DNA from: Flavobacteriales bacterium
GTDB lineage: Bacteria; Bacteroidota; Bacteroidia; Flavobacteriales_D; Crocinitomicaceae
Assembly (NCBI GenBank): GCA_947454525.1
Contig: CANGJM010000005.1
Span: 1 to 64,000 of the forward strand
DNA length: 64,000 nt
Reading direction: 5' to 3'
Of the stretch, positions 1-8,814 are shown in pieces; within the stretch, counting starts at the first letter, position 1, and each line of letters opens with the position of its first letter. The notes beneath the pieces were generated by a model. That model did not search any database, was not told the DNA's origin, and saw only the letters and a program-made list of their open reading frames with translations. The translations under genes and the position numbers were made by a program.

Positions 1-5
1 GAAAA

Positions 6-656
6 CTAAATTGTTTTCAAGATGATTTTATTGCGGTGCAAGGTGATTTCCCCCTTGATTTCTAACTGCTTTAACAACCTTGAAATAACCACTCGAGAGG
101 AGTGAAGGTCGTCTGCAACTTGTTGGTGCGTGTGCAAAATCTCCAATGAACCCATTAATTTTGCTTGATCACGCAGGTATTTGAGTAATCGCTGGTCTAA
201 ATTCATGAAGGCGATGGCGTCAATGGATTCCATTAATTCCATCATGCGTGTGTGGTAATTACTGATGATGTACGTTCGCCAACTTTTGAATTGATCCATC
301 CAAATTTCCATGTACTCCGCTGGAATAATGAGTAGCAGCGATGGTTCCATTGCAGTAGCTTTGATTTGACTATCGATTTTCTTCGTGCAGCACTGCAAGG
401 ACATCGCGCATGTGTCTCCGCCTTCAATGTAGTAAAGGAGTAGTTCTTCGCCGTTTTCATTCTCGCGAGAAACTTTGATAGATCCTTCGATGACGATGGG
501 AATTAACTGTAAGCGATCTCCTACATGGACAATGATTTCGTCCGTTGTGGTTTCGCGAACTTTGGCAAGTTTCGCCATTTCAGTAATTAACTCGGACTCT
601 AATACATAGCCAAGTTGAGCTTGGAGCATGTGCTCCTTGTTTTCAACGCTTAGCAT
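6..656 (-). CDS. Crp/Fnr family transcriptional regulator
   Basis: A cyclic-nucleotide-binding-fold (cupin beta-roll) domain is followed by a C-terminal winged helix. The N-terminal half carries the Bacteroidota-type signature 'GDTCAMSLQCC' in the beta-roll. The C-terminal helix-turn-helix reads HQQVADDLHSSRVVISRLL. The recognition helix keeps the FNR-like SR pair but has Val where FNR has the base-reading Glu. There is no N-terminal cysteine cluster, so it is not an oxygen-sensing Fe-S FNR. Start: ATG at 656 overlaps the end of the upstream DUF983 gene by 14 nt, and ATG at 629 is an equally plausible start. It is probably co-transcribed with that gene, and a palindrome upstream of the pair could be its own binding site. 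The effector is unknown. Confidence 0.85.
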   Translation of the reverse strand: MLSVENKEHMLQAQLGYVLESELITEMAKLAKVRETTTDEIIVHVGDRLQLIPIVIEGSIKVSRENENGEELLLYYIEGGDTCAMSLQCCTKKIDSQIKATAMEPSLLLIIPAEYMEIWMDQFKSWRTYIISNYHTRMMELMESIDAIAFMNLDQRLLKYLRDQAKLMGSLEILHTHQQVADDLHSSRVVISRLLKQLEIKGEITLHRNKIILKTI

Positions 657-1032
657 CTGCTTTATAGGAAATGAAGATGTTCGCGTAAATGATTTTTGAT
701 AAGGCAAATAAATAGGGTGCTAAAACGATGGTAAAAAATGTTACCAGTCCAATTTGGGTCCAGGCTCCAAAACTAGGAAACCAAAGTTTACAAGAAACCC
801 AAATGGTCACAAATAAGGCTACACCCAATGCATAAGAAATATACATGGCGCCGTAGAAAAATCCAGGTTCACGTTCATATTTCAAGTGGCACACGTCGCA
901 TTCTTGACGCACATCACCAACATATTTCAGATTGTATACATTGGAAACCAGAAACTTTCCTTCGTGACATTGCGGACACGTTATGTGTGCAATGCTGTAC
1001 AATTTGGATCCTTTTTTTATCATAGCATTCAT
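643..1032 (-). CDS. DUF983 family membrane protein
   Basis: A small protein of about 129 residues. Near the N-terminus is a CPQC pair and then CDVC, a zinc-ribbon-like arrangement (CPxC...CxxC) typical of DUF983. Two hydrophobic segments follow (around SYALGVALFVTIWVSCKLW and GLVTFFTIVLAPYLFALS), so it is probably an inner-membrane protein. Its function is not established. ATG 1032 is chosen because a TAnnTTTG element lies at 1045-1052, so a TTG at 1047 would fall inside the promoter; ATG 1023 is an alternative. It is the first gene of a two-gene unit with the Crp/Fnr regulator, whose start lies inside its 3' end. Confidence 0.8.
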   Translation of the reverse strand: MNAMIKKGSKLYSIAHITCPQCHEGKFLVSNVYNLKYVGDVRQECDVCHLKYEREPGFFYGAMYISYALGVALFVTIWVSCKLWFPSFGAWTQIGLVTFFTIVLAPYLFALSKIIYANIFISYKADAKR

Positions 1033-1044
1033 ATTTTCTTCCGA

Positions 1045-1052
1045 CAAAAGTA
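1045..1052 (-). promoter_or_regulatory. -7 promoter element of the DUF983-crp operon
   Basis: On the minus strand this reads TACTTTTG, an exact match to the Bacteroidota -7 consensus TAnnTTTG, 12 nt before the ATG at 1032. No good -33 TTG is seen, which would fit activator dependence through the palindrome at 1075-1088. Confidence 0.55.
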
Positions 1053-1074
1053 CATGATTTACTTACTTGAGTGT

Positions 1075-1088
1075 GTAACAGATGTTAC
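1075..1088. promoter_or_regulatory. Crp/Fnr-type palindrome, probable operator
   Basis: GTAAC-AGAT-GTTAC is a perfect 5+5 bp inverted repeat with a 4-nt centre, the geometry of Crp/Fnr family sites. Its centre lies about 42 nt upstream of the transcription start predicted from the -7 element at 1045-1052, the usual class II activator position. It stands before an operon that encodes a Crp/Fnr regulator, so autoregulation is plausible. It could instead act on dnaK on the other side. Confidence 0.45.
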
Positions 1089-1237
1089 TAAAATCAAGAA
1101 CTTGACGAAAATCATGTTTTGTCCGAAATCGGGGATTCTTCTGACATGAATTATGACAAAAAGACACTGTTTTTTGGTGGAATCTTTCATTTTGTCATTG
1201 GTCCGTGTATAAATACGGATGGCACACAAATTGAGAA

Positions 1238-1267
1238 TTGCAAAACATCAAAATGAAAATATATTTA
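1238..1267 (+). promoter_or_regulatory. possible dnaK promoter (TTG-N19-TATATTTA)
   Basis: TTG at 1238-1240 is followed after 19 nt by TATATTTA (1260-1267), one base from the TAnnTTTG consensus and with ideal spacing. It ends only 2 nt before the dnaK ATG, so transcription would start at or slightly inside the start codon. That is a reason for doubt. No other convincing promoter was seen in 1053-1237. Confidence 0.3.
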
Positions 1268-1269
1268 GA

Positions 1270-3174
1270 ATGGGAAAAATAATTGGAATTGACTTAGGAA
1301 CAACAAACTCGTGTGTTTCTGTCATGGAAGGAAATGAGCCAGTAGTAATTGCGAACTCAGAAGGTAAAAGAACAACACCATCTGTTGTTGCATTTGTTGA
1401 GGGTGGAGAGCGTAAAGTAGGAGATCCTGCAAAACGTCAAGCAATCACGAATCCAACAAAAACAATCTCTTCGATTAAACGATTCATGGGATCTAGTTTC
1501 GATGAGTGTAGCAAAGAAGTAGCTCGCGTACCTTACCAAGTGGTAAAAGGTGACAACAATACCCCTCGTGTAAAAATCGACGAGCGTTTGTATTCTCCAC
1601 AAGAAATTTCTGCAATCATCCTTCAGAAAATGAAGAAAACAGCAGAAGATTACCTTGGACAAGAAGTTTCAGAAGCAGTTGTTACGGTTCCAGCTTACTT
1701 TAATGATGCGCAACGTCAAGCGACAAAAGAAGCAGGTGAAATCGCAGGATTAACAATCAAAAGAATCATCAACGAGCCGACAGCAGCAGCTTTGGCTTAC
1801 GGATTAGATAAAAAAGGAATTGACCAAAAAATCGTTGTATTCGACTTCGGTGGTGGAACGCATGACGTTTCAGTACTTGAATTAGGAGATGGTGTATTTG
1901 AAGTATTGGCAACAGACGGTGACACACACTTAGGTGGTGACGACGTAGATGAGGCAATCATTGTTTGGTTATCAGAAGAATTTAAAAAAGACGAAGGATT
2001 AGACTTACGCAAAGATCCAATGGCACTTCAACGTTTGAAAGAAGCGGCGGAGAAAGCGAAAATCGAATTGTCTTCAACAAATTCATCGGAAATCAATCTT
2101 CCGTACATCATGCCTGTTGATGGAGTTCCAAAACACTTAGTAAGAACTTTACAACGTGCAAAATTCGAGCAATTGATTTCTGAAATCGTTGAGCGTACGA
2201 TTGCTCCTTGTCGTTCTGCCTTGAAAAATGCAGGATTGTCACCAAGTGATATCAACGAAGTAATTTTAGTAGGTGGTTCTACACGCATTCCAATCATCCA
2301 AGATGCGGTTGAGCGTTTCTTCGGAAAAGCGCCATCAAAAGGAGTGAATCCAGATGAGGTAGTTGCAGTAGGTGCAGCGATCCAAGGTGGAGTATTGACA
2401 GGTGAAGTGAAAGACGTTCTTTTATTAGACGTGATTCCTTTATCTTTAGGTATCGAAACAATGGGTGGTGTTTTGACAAAATTAATCGAAGCAAACACAA
2501 CGATTCCAACGAAAAAATCAGAAGTGTTCTCTACGGCATCTGACAATCAACCATCTGTAGACATTCACGTACTTCAAGGTGAGCGTCCAATGGCAACAGA
2601 TAACAAAACATTGGGTCGTTTCCAATTGACAGACATTCCACCAGCGCAAAGAGGTGTTCCTCAAATTGAGGTGACATTCGACATCGATGCGAACGGAATC
2701 ATGAATATTTCAGCGAAAGACAAAGGAACAGGAAAACAACAATCGATTAAAATCGAAGCGTCTTCAGGTTTGTCTGACGAAGAAATCCAACGAATGAAAG
2801 CAGAAGCAGAAGCAAATGCTGAATCCGATAACAAAAAACGTGAAGAAGTTGAAACAATCAACAAAGCTGATTCCTTAATTTTCCAAACGGAGCGTCAAAT
2901 GAAAGAATATGGCGATAAAATCCCAGCGGATAAAAAACAAGGAATCGAAGAAGCCTTAACTGAGTTGAAAGCGGAATTCGAAGCGCGTAACATTCAAAAC
3001 CTTGAGCCAGCAATGGAAAAATTAAACAATGTTTTCCAAGCAGCTTCTCAAGATATGTACAATGCAGCAAATGCTGATGGCGGAAACGCTGGAGATGCAG
3101 GAGCGGATCAATCAACTGGTAACCCGAACGACGAAGTGACGGATGTTGATTTCGAAGAAGTAAAAGATAAATAA
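1270..3174 (+). CDS. dnaK: Molecular chaperone DnaK (Hsp70)
   Basis: An ATP-dependent Hsp70 chaperone that folds and protects proteins together with DnaJ and GrpE in the cytoplasm. Its 634 residues match the family length. The nucleotide-binding domain starts with the signature [12 protein letters not shown] (residues 6-17). It has the second signature [11 protein letters not shown] around residue 190 and [11 protein letters not shown] around residue 335. The substrate-binding domain follows with [13 protein letters not shown], and the acidic tail ends EEVKDK. ATG 1270 gives the universal N-terminus MGKIIGIDL, and an in-frame ATG at 1219 would add a non-homologous extension. The gene is monocistronic here, with a strong terminator downstream; grpE and dnaJ are not adjacent. 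Confidence 0.98.
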   Translation: MGKIIGIDLGTTNSCVSVMEGNEPVVIANSEGKRTTPSVVAFVEGGERKVGDPAKRQAITNPTKTISSIKRFMGSSFDECSKEVARVPYQVVKGDNNTPRVKIDERLYSPQEISAIILQKMKKTAEDYLGQEVSEAVVTVPAYFNDAQRQATKEAGEIAGLTIKRIINEPTAAALAYGLDKKGIDQKIVVFDFGGGTHDVSVLELGDGVFEVLATDGDTHLGGDDVDEAIIVWLSEEFKKDEGLDLRKDPMALQRLKEAAEKAKIELSSTNSSEINLPYIMPVDGVPKHLVRTLQRAKFEQLISEIVERTIAPCRSALKNAGLSPSDINEVILVGGSTRIPIIQDAVERFFGKAPSKGVNPDEVVAVGAAIQGGVLTGEVKDVLLLDVIPLSLGIETMGGVLTKLIEANTTIPTKKSEVFSTASDNQPSVDIHVLQGERPMATDNKTLGRFQLTDIPPAQRGVPQIEVTFDIDANGIMNISAKDKGTGKQQSIKIEASSGLSDEEIQRMKAEAEANAESDNKKREEVETINKADSLIFQTERQMKEYGDKIPADKKQGIEEALTELKAEFEARNIQNLEPAMEKLNNVFQAASQDMYNAANADGGNAGDAGADQSTGNPNDEVTDVDFEEVKDK

Positions 3175-3192
3175 GTTTAACTTGTTTCCACT

Positions 3193-3223
3193 AAAAAGGG
3201 CTTCCATTTGGCAGCCCTTTTTT
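3193..3223 (+). terminator. Rho-independent terminator after dnaK
   Basis: AAAAAGGGCT (3193-3202) pairs with AGCCCTTTTT (3213-3222) across a 10-nt loop, and the U-run continues. It lies 18 nt after the dnaK stop and before the end of the convergent gene at 3242. The A-run on the 5' side makes it usable in the opposite direction too. Confidence 0.85.
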
Positions 3224-3241
3224 GCGTTATCATAAATAAGT

Positions 3242-4726
3242 TTAGTCGACAATCAGGTGTTTTTCGATGCTGCCATCATTATACTTAATCAGGTATAATT
3301 TCCCTTTTTCAGGAGTGCACGGTCGACCGAGTAAATCGTAATACGCGATGATCGTTTTCGCTTCAATTGGTGAAATTTCAGTTTGATCGGCTGTGACTTG
3401 ATCACAATTATAATAGTTCACTTGAAGGTTGTAAAATTGCTGAATGGAATCTGCTACTTCGAGTAGGCCTTGAACGTTTTCTAAATGATTGCCTTGACGG
3501 TTGTAGATAATTGCCAGGTCATAACATGTTTGTGTGTGAGAATTCAATTGAACATCTTCCAATGTCATGAGGCTGCGTCGGTCTCCAGGTGGATTCTGTG
3601 CACTTACTTCGGTCCAACCTTGATTCGAATAAGGATTGCCGCTAAACATAAACTTGGTTGGAATGTTTGACGTTGCGGCGGTTCCTCCATGCCCTTGTCC
3701 GCCATAATAAAAGCCAAAACCATTTGCCCACATGCCATTCAAGAAATTCCAATATTCAAGAGCTGGTCCGGGATCGTTATATGGATAAGCTGAAGTACTG
3801 GTGAAGTAGGACATATTCTCCAAATCATGACTTAAGCTGATGGCGCCAATTGCAGGCGGGTTGATTCCATATTCCGAATCCGTGTTGTCATAGTTGTAGG
3901 TGTACATGAGGTTCAGCGTGGAGTCGCAACCAACGTAATCATCGTTGTATCCACCCACGTCAGCATCCATAAAAAATCCGCATTTGAAATTTGCAAAGGA
4001 CAGTGCGCCTCTATTGAAAATGCGCAGGTTCATGAACGTGGTCTCATTTAAATAATCAGTGGATGCGAATTGATAAATCATGACATGGACTTCAATCCGC
4101 ATGGAATTTCCATTGGTGTAGAGGTGTGGTCTGTCATCGTTGTAAATGACATAACTTGCTTCGTCACCGCGAATGTCTGGGAATTCTCCTAATTGAGGTT
4201 CGTACAGCAAGTTTCCATTGAAATCAATAAACGGAGCGAGTTGTGCGGCAACTCCTAGCATGACATCTCCATTTCCTGGCCAATTTTGAATGGAAGTAGG
4301 GATAACGTATCCAGGATCTTGAAAATGCTGCGCATGAAATTCGATTTCAGCTTTCGTTACTGACCAAATGGACTCTGAATATTTGGCAATGTAACTTGGG
4401 TCCATGTAGGTGTGATAGGTCGAATATGGACCACTATAGAAATCGTTTTGATTCGTTTGAGCAAATCGTTGCCCAGCCAAAAATAATTGTCCCCATTGGT
4501 CAAGTCCACCCATCCAGAATCCCGCTGTAAAAATGGCGTTTATTCCACTGCCTTTGGGGATTTCATATCCAGGTTGAAGATTAGAAGAATTCGGTTGACT
4601 GAACAGTACTCCCTCGTCTAGAATAGTTGCAGAAGCCTGATTAAAATCTAAGGTGCTTTGCGTATGTTGTCCGAAACTGAACAGACGAAAAATCAGAAAG
4701 GAGAAAAGAAATACGTAGTTTTTCAT
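3242..4726 (-). CDS. Exported protein with probable T9SS C-terminal domain
   Basis: A 494-residue protein with an N-terminal signal peptide (MKNYVFLFSFLIFRLFSFGQ). Its body is rich in Asn, Tyr, Gly and aromatic residues, typical of secreted Bacteroidota surface proteins. The last 40 residues (YYDLLGRPC, then GKLYLIKYNDGS, ending KHLIVD) resemble a type A T9SS sorting domain, predicting export through the outer membrane and surface attachment or release. I recognise no catalytic motif. The body has features of large uncharacterised gliding/T9SS-associated families (for example GFWMGGLDQWGQL, and a repeated 'DxNxN' type segment DFNGNLLYEP). It is encoded alone and converges on dnaK across the shared terminator. 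Confidence 0.75.
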   Translation of the reverse strand: MKNYVFLFSFLIFRLFSFGQHTQSTLDFNQASATILDEGVLFSQPNSSNLQPGYEIPKGSGINAIFTAGFWMGGLDQWGQLFLAGQRFAQTNQNDFYSGPYSTYHTYMDPSYIAKYSESIWSVTKAEIEFHAQHFQDPGYVIPTSIQNWPGNGDVMLGVAAQLAPFIDFNGNLLYEPQLGEFPDIRGDEASYVIYNDDRPHLYTNGNSMRIEVHVMIYQFASTDYLNETTFMNLRIFNRGALSFANFKCGFFMDADVGGYNDDYVGCDSTLNLMYTYNYDNTDSEYGINPPAIGAISLSHDLENMSYFTSTSAYPYNDPGPALEYWNFLNGMWANGFGFYYGGQGHGGTAATSNIPTKFMFSGNPYSNQGWTEVSAQNPPGDRRSLMTLEDVQLNSHTQTCYDLAIIYNRQGNHLENVQGLLEVADSIQQFYNLQVNYYNCDQVTADQTEISPIEAKTIIAYYDLLGRPCTPEKGKLYLIKYNDGSIEKHLIVD

Positions 4727-4889
4727 ACAGGAAGAATTATTAAAATGAATGACTCAAATTGAGCAGTTGTCGACTGAATGAACGTAAAACGTTTCCATAA
4801 AGGAGGGTTCATAGTTCAAAATGGTGAAACACGAGCAATATCCATGGATGATTTTATTCTGCAGGTGAATGAACGCGTTTGTTTTTTCC

Positions 4890-4897
4890 TATATTTG
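4890..4897 (+). promoter_or_regulatory. -7 element abutting a leaderless start
   Basis: TATATTTG, an exact TAnnTTTG, ends 3 nt before the ATG at 4901. This predicts a transcript starting at or next to the start codon. No clear -33 TTG. Confidence 0.55.
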
Positions 4898-4900
4898 CCT

Positions 4901-5677
4901 ATGTTATATTCCAAAAAACTTGAAAATGCCAATAGTAAAGAGTGGGTGGTCTTCATCCATGGTGCTGGGGGCAGCTCAAGTATTTGGCATAAACAAATCA
5001 AAACCTTTTCGGAAAAGTACAATCTGCTGCTCATCGACCTTCGTGGACATGGGAAAAGTCAGATTGAAACAAAAAAGAAACGCTACTCCTTTAAGCTGAT
5101 TGCACAAGATGTTATTGAAGTACTTCATGCACGCGAAATCGAAAACGCACATTTTGTAGGAGTTTCATTGGGATCCATTGTGATCAAGCAAATTGAACTA
5201 CTCGAACCAACTTTGGTAAAATCCATGATTTTTGCTGGAGCCATTACGCGTTTGAATTTTAAGTCACGTTTACTACTAAAAGCGGGACGTATCTTGAATC
5301 GCATGATTCCTCAAATGGGATTGTACCAGTTGTTCGCACGCATCATGATGCCCAAGAAAAATCATGCCTCCTCTCGTGAATTGTTCATCACGGAAGCACG
5401 TAAGATCGTTCACAAGGAATTTAACCGTTGGTTCAAATTAACTTCACGCTTGGCCTTGTACTTGATTGAATTGGAAAAACAAACGGACAAAACGCCAACT
5501 TTATTTATCATGGGGGAGGAAGATCATTTGTTTTTGGCCCCAGTAAAAGAATTAGTGGCTCAGAATCCACGCTTAAATTTGAGTATTGTGCCGAATTGCG
5601 GACATGTAGTCAACTACGAACAAGCAGAGACCTTCAACGACTTAAGTTTGAAATTTATCGATCAAGTTTCCGCCTGA
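4901..5677 (+). CDS. Alpha/beta hydrolase
   Basis: A 258-residue alpha/beta-hydrolase-fold protein. The oxyanion-hole motif FIHGAGGSSSIW follows the first strand. The nucleophile elbow GVSLGS places the catalytic Ser at residue 89. The acid is probably Asp208 in MGEEDHLF and the base His235 in CGHVVNYE, so the triad is complete. The substrate cannot be predicted from sequence; esterase/lipase-like or haloperoxidase-like roles are possible. The reading frame is open further upstream to 4778, but the promoter element at 4890-4897 lies inside that extension and the protein fold begins just after ATG 4901, so the short form is preferred. It stands alone upstream of carB. Confidence 0.85.
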   Translation: MLYSKKLENANSKEWVVFIHGAGGSSSIWHKQIKTFSEKYNLLLIDLRGHGKSQIETKKKRYSFKLIAQDVIEVLHAREIENAHFVGVSLGSIVIKQIELLEPTLVKSMIFAGAITRLNFKSRLLLKAGRILNRMIPQMGLYQLFARIMMPKKNHASSRELFITEARKIVHKEFNRWFKLTSRLALYLIELEKQTDKTPTLFIMGEEDHLFLAPVKELVAQNPRLNLSIVPNCGHVVNYEQAETFNDLSLKFIDQVSA

Positions 5678-5744
5678 AAAGCACCTATTAACAATTTGAA
5701 TTCATTTTGTTAAAAAACACTTCGTCAAAAAGTACGCACCTTCA

Positions 5745-5763
5745 TAGATTTGAACTAAATTTG
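5745..5763 (+). promoter_or_regulatory. Two -7 elements upstream of carB
   Basis: TAGATTTG (5745-5752) and TAAATTTG (5756-5763) both match TAnnTTTG exactly, 11 bp apart. They lie 52-63 nt before the carB ATG, giving a leader of about 50 nt. This may be one promoter with two start sites. Confidence 0.5.
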
Positions 5764-5815
5764 TGCTCAATTTGCAGCGAACATCCGCTTCGAAGAAAAG
5801 TAAATTGAAATCCCT

Positions 5816-8632
5816 ATGCCAAAAGACTTATCCATCAAATCGGTTCTGATTATCGGAAGCGGACCAATTGTTATCGGACAAGCCTGTGAGTTTGACTACG
5901 CAGGATCACAAGCCGCTCGTTCATTGAGAGAAGAAGGAATCGAAGTAACACTCATCAACTCGAATCCAGCGACAATTATGACGGATAAAGTGGTGGCAGA
6001 TAATGTGTATTTGCAACCCTTGGAGCCAGAAAGCATTATTGAGATTTTGAAAAATCACAAAATTGATGCGGTTTTACCAACAATGGGTGGACAAACAGCC
6101 TTGAATTTATGTATCCAATGTGATGAATTAGGTATCTGGGAGAAAAATGGGGTTCGCTTGATTGGTGTGGATATCGAAGCAATTGAAATTACGGAGAATC
6201 GTGAGGCTTTCCGTGAATTGATGTTGGAAATTGGCGTGCCAATGGCACCACAAAAAACGGCAAAATCATTCTTGGAAGGAAAAGAAATCGCACAAGAATT
6301 CGGTTTCCCACTTTGTATTCGTCCTTCGTATACCTTAGGCGGTTCTGGTGCTTCGATCTTACATGAACCAAAAGAATTTGACAACCTACTTGAGCGTGGA
6401 CTACAATTGTCTCCGATCCATGAAGTCATGATCGACAAAGCGCTATTAGGTTGGAAAGAATATGAATTAGAATTACTTCGCGACGCCAACGATAACGTAG
6501 TGATTATCTGTTCGATCGAAAATTTCGATCCAATGGGAATCCACACAGGAGATTCGATTACGGTTGCACCGGCAATGACCTTGTCGGATACGACTTTCCA
6601 AAAAATGCGTGATATGTCCATCAAAATGATGCGTTCTATCGGGAATTTCGCAGGTGGATGTAACGTCCAGTTTGCTGTTTCTCCTGATGATGCAGAGGAT
6701 ATTATTGCGATTGAAATCAATCCACGTGTATCGCGTTCGTCTGCACTTGCTTCTAAAGCGACTGGATATCCAATTGCGAAGATTGCCTCGAAATTGGCGA
6801 TCGGTTACCATTTGGATGAGTTGCAAAATCAAATCACGAAAACAACTTCGGCTTTATTCGAACCAACATTGGATTACGTAATCGTAAAAATCCCACGTTG
6901 GAACTTTAATAAATTCCCAGGAACAAATCGTCAACTTGGACTTCAAATGAAGTCGGTAGGAGAGGTGATGGGAATCGGACGTTCTTTCCAAGAGGCATTG
7001 CAGAAAGCATGTCAATCTTTGGAGATTAACCGCAACGGATTAGGTGCAGATGGAAAAGAATTGACCAACCAAGATGAAATTCTTCATTCACTAGAGTTTG
7101 CAAGTTGGAACCGTTTATTCCATATCTACGATGCGATTAAATTGGGAATTCCGTTTAAAAAAATCGTTGAAAAAACGAAAATCGATATTTGGTTCTTGAA
7201 ACAAATCGAAGACCTGATCAAATTAGAGCGCAGAATTGAGAAGTTCCATTTGGGTAGTATTCCAAAAGAATTATTGTTCGAAGCGAAACAAAAAGGATAT
7301 GCCGATCGTCAAGTTGCGCATTTATTGCGTTGTTTGGAATCTGAAGTATATACGAAGCGCACCGATATGGGCATCAAACGTGTGTACAAATTGGTAGATA
7401 CTTGTGCGGCGGAATTTGAAGCAAAGACACCTTATTACTATTCAACGTTTGAATACGAAAACGAAAGCATCGTTTCAGACCGTAAAAAAGTAATCGTATT
7501 AGGTTCTGGACCAAACCGAATCGGACAAGGAATCGAATTTGATTATTCATGTGTACATGGTGTATTGGCAGCGAAAGAATGTGGTTACGAAACCATCATG
7601 ATCAACTGTAATCCAGAAACTGTTTCTACGGATTTTGACACGGCGGATAAATTATACTTTGAACCTGTATTCTGGGAGCATATTTACGACATCATTATGC
7701 ACGAGAATCCAGTAGGAGTAATCGTTCAACTAGGTGGACAAACGGCATTAAAATTAGCAGAGAAACTTCAGCGTTATGGAATCCGTATTCTAGGAACGAG
7801 CTATGAAGCCCTCGATTTAGCAGAAGATCGTGGACGTTTCTCTAAATTACTAGAAGCGAACAATGTTCCTTTCCCTGAATATGGGGTAGTGGAAAGCGCG
7901 GAACAAGCACTGGAATTATCCGATAAACTAGGATTCCCGTTATTGGTTCGTCCTTCTTATGTGTTAGGTGGACAAAAAATGAAAATTGTCATCAACAAAG
8001 AAGAGTTGGAGCACCACGTAGTTGATATCATCAATGAGATGGGGAACAATCAAATTTTATTGGATCACTTCTTAGGTGGAGCAATTGAAGCAGAAGCAGA
8101 TGCCATTTGCGATGGTGAGAATGTGTACATCATTGGAATCATGCAGCACATTGAACCAGCAGGAATACACTCTGGAGATTCATATGCAGTATTGCCACCA
8201 TACAATTTAGGTGATTTTGTCATGACTCAAATTGAGGACATCACCAAGAAAATTGCCATCGAATTGAAAACAGTTGGATTATTGAATATCCAATTTGCCA
8301 TCAAGGACGATAAAGTATATGTAATTGAAGCCAATCCACGTGCGTCGCGTACCGTTCCATTCATTGCGAAAGCATACGATGAGCCTTATGTGAATTACGC
8401 AACGAAAGTCATGTTGGGCGAGAAAAAAGTTACAGACTTTAATTTCCAACCAAGAAAAGAAGGGTATGCAATTAAAATCCCTGTGTTCTCTTACGAGAAA
8501 TTCCCGGATGTGAAAAAAGAACTCGGACCAGAAATGAAGTCAACTGGTGAGGCAATTCGCTTTATCAAGGACTTGAAAGACCCATTCTTCACGAAAATCT
8601 ATTCCGAAAGAAATATGCATTTGTCTAGGTAA
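5816..8632 (+). CDS. carB: Carbamoyl-phosphate synthase large subunit, lacking the MGS domain
   Basis: The synthetase subunit makes carbamoyl phosphate from bicarbonate, ATP and glutamine-derived ammonia for pyrimidine and arginine synthesis. Both tandem ATP-grasp halves are present. The first begins VLIIGSGPIVIGQACEFDYAG, the second begins VIVLGSGPNRIGQGIEFDYS (around residue 560). ATP-site segments RPSYTLGGSGA and RPSYVLGGQKM are intact. The protein has 938 residues against about 1070 in E. coli. It ends shortly after LGPEMKSTGEA, so the C-terminal methylglyoxal-synthase-like allosteric domain is absent. The reading frame ends cleanly, and short CarB proteins are known in Flavobacteriia, so this is a natural form. 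carA is not in the window. Confidence 0.96.
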   Translation: MPKDLSIKSVLIIGSGPIVIGQACEFDYAGSQAARSLREEGIEVTLINSNPATIMTDKVVADNVYLQPLEPESIIEILKNHKIDAVLPTMGGQTALNLCIQCDELGIWEKNGVRLIGVDIEAIEITENREAFRELMLEIGVPMAPQKTAKSFLEGKEIAQEFGFPLCIRPSYTLGGSGASILHEPKEFDNLLERGLQLSPIHEVMIDKALLGWKEYELELLRDANDNVVIICSIENFDPMGIHTGDSITVAPAMTLSDTTFQKMRDMSIKMMRSIGNFAGGCNVQFAVSPDDAEDIIAIEINPRVSRSSALASKATGYPIAKIASKLAIGYHLDELQNQITKTTSALFEPTLDYVIVKIPRWNFNKFPGTNRQLGLQMKSVGEVMGIGRSFQEALQKACQSLEINRNGLGADGKELTNQDEILHSLEFASWNRLFHIYDAIKLGIPFKKIVEKTKIDIWFLKQIEDLIKLERRIEKFHLGSIPKELLFEAKQKGYADRQVAHLLRCLESEVYTKRTDMGIKRVYKLVDTCAAEFEAKTPYYYSTFEYENESIVSDRKKVIVLGSGPNRIGQGIEFDYSCVHGVLAAKECGYETIMINCNPETVSTDFDTADKLYFEPVFWEHIYDIIMHENPVGVIVQLGGQTALKLAEKLQRYGIRILGTSYEALDLAEDRGRFSKLLEANNVPFPEYGVVESAEQALELSDKLGFPLLVRPSYVLGGQKMKIVINKEELEHHVVDIINEMGNNQILLDHFLGGAIEAEADAICDGENVYIIGIMQHIEPAGIHSGDSYAVLPPYNLGDFVMTQIEDITKKIAIELKTVGLLNIQFAIKDDKVYVIEANPRASRTVPFIAKAYDEPYVNYATKVMLGEKKVTDFNFQPRKEGYAIKIPVFSYEKFPDVKKELGPEMKSTGEAIRFIKDLKDPFFTKIYSERNMHLSR

Positions 8633-8733
8633 GATTTTTCATCCTGCCTTTTTCTTTCCTTGCAAATCGTTCATCTGATGGCATGTCAAGAGATGTTATT
8701 GTCCTTTTTGTATATTAGTTGAGTTAGTACATC

Positions 8734-8786
8734 GTTTGGCTTACCAAACAGTAACTTACCAAACAGTAACTTACCATCTAGTAAGT
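8734..8786. repeat. Tandem 15-bp palindromic repeats upstream of the ATPase gene
   Basis: Three direct repeats of 15 bp at 8740-8754, 8755-8769 and 8770-8784: CTTACCAAACAGTAA twice, then CTTACCATCTAGTAA. Each unit is itself a dyad TTAC-N6-GTAA. The third extends to a perfect ACTTAC-N6-GTAAGT (8769-8786). A further hairpin, GTTTGG-CTTA-CCAAAC, covers 8734-8749. The array ends 5 bp before the -7 element at 8792, so it covers the place where a -33 box would be. This looks like a multi-site operator. Confidence 0.8.
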
Positions 8787-8791
8787 TTTTG

Positions 8792-8799
8792 TATATTTG
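8792..8799 (+). promoter_or_regulatory. -7 element of the ATPase gene
   Basis: TATATTTG, an exact consensus match, 15 nt before the ATG at 8815 and directly after the tandem repeats. Confidence 0.55.
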
Positions 8800-8814
8800 T
8801 CTTAAATTAGGCAA

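Noticed and set aside
1840-1880. Unusual GGGTHDVS in the DnaK phosphate-binding signature instead of GGGTFDVS
   Set aside because: As far as I recall this His variant is common in Bacteroidota DnaK proteins, so it is not a novelty.
2028-2546. A 172-codon open frame antisense to dnaK
   Set aside because: It follows from the codon pattern of dnaK on the opposite strand; the translation is Ser/Pro/Ile-rich low-quality sequence without family features, and dnaK is certain.
4799-4807. Shine-Dalgarno-like AAAGGAGGG
   Set aside because: It is not at a useful distance from an in-frame start of the hydrolase gene, and the leaderless-type promoter at 4890 lies downstream of it.
6055-6720. A 221-codon open frame antisense to carB
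   Set aside because: It lies wholly inside the unambiguous carB gene and reads as a codon-bias shadow with no promoter or recognisable domain.
8740-8784. Possible CRISPR-like repeat array
   Set aside because: The 15-bp units are directly abutting with no spacers, each is palindromic, and no cas gene is present; an operator array fits better.
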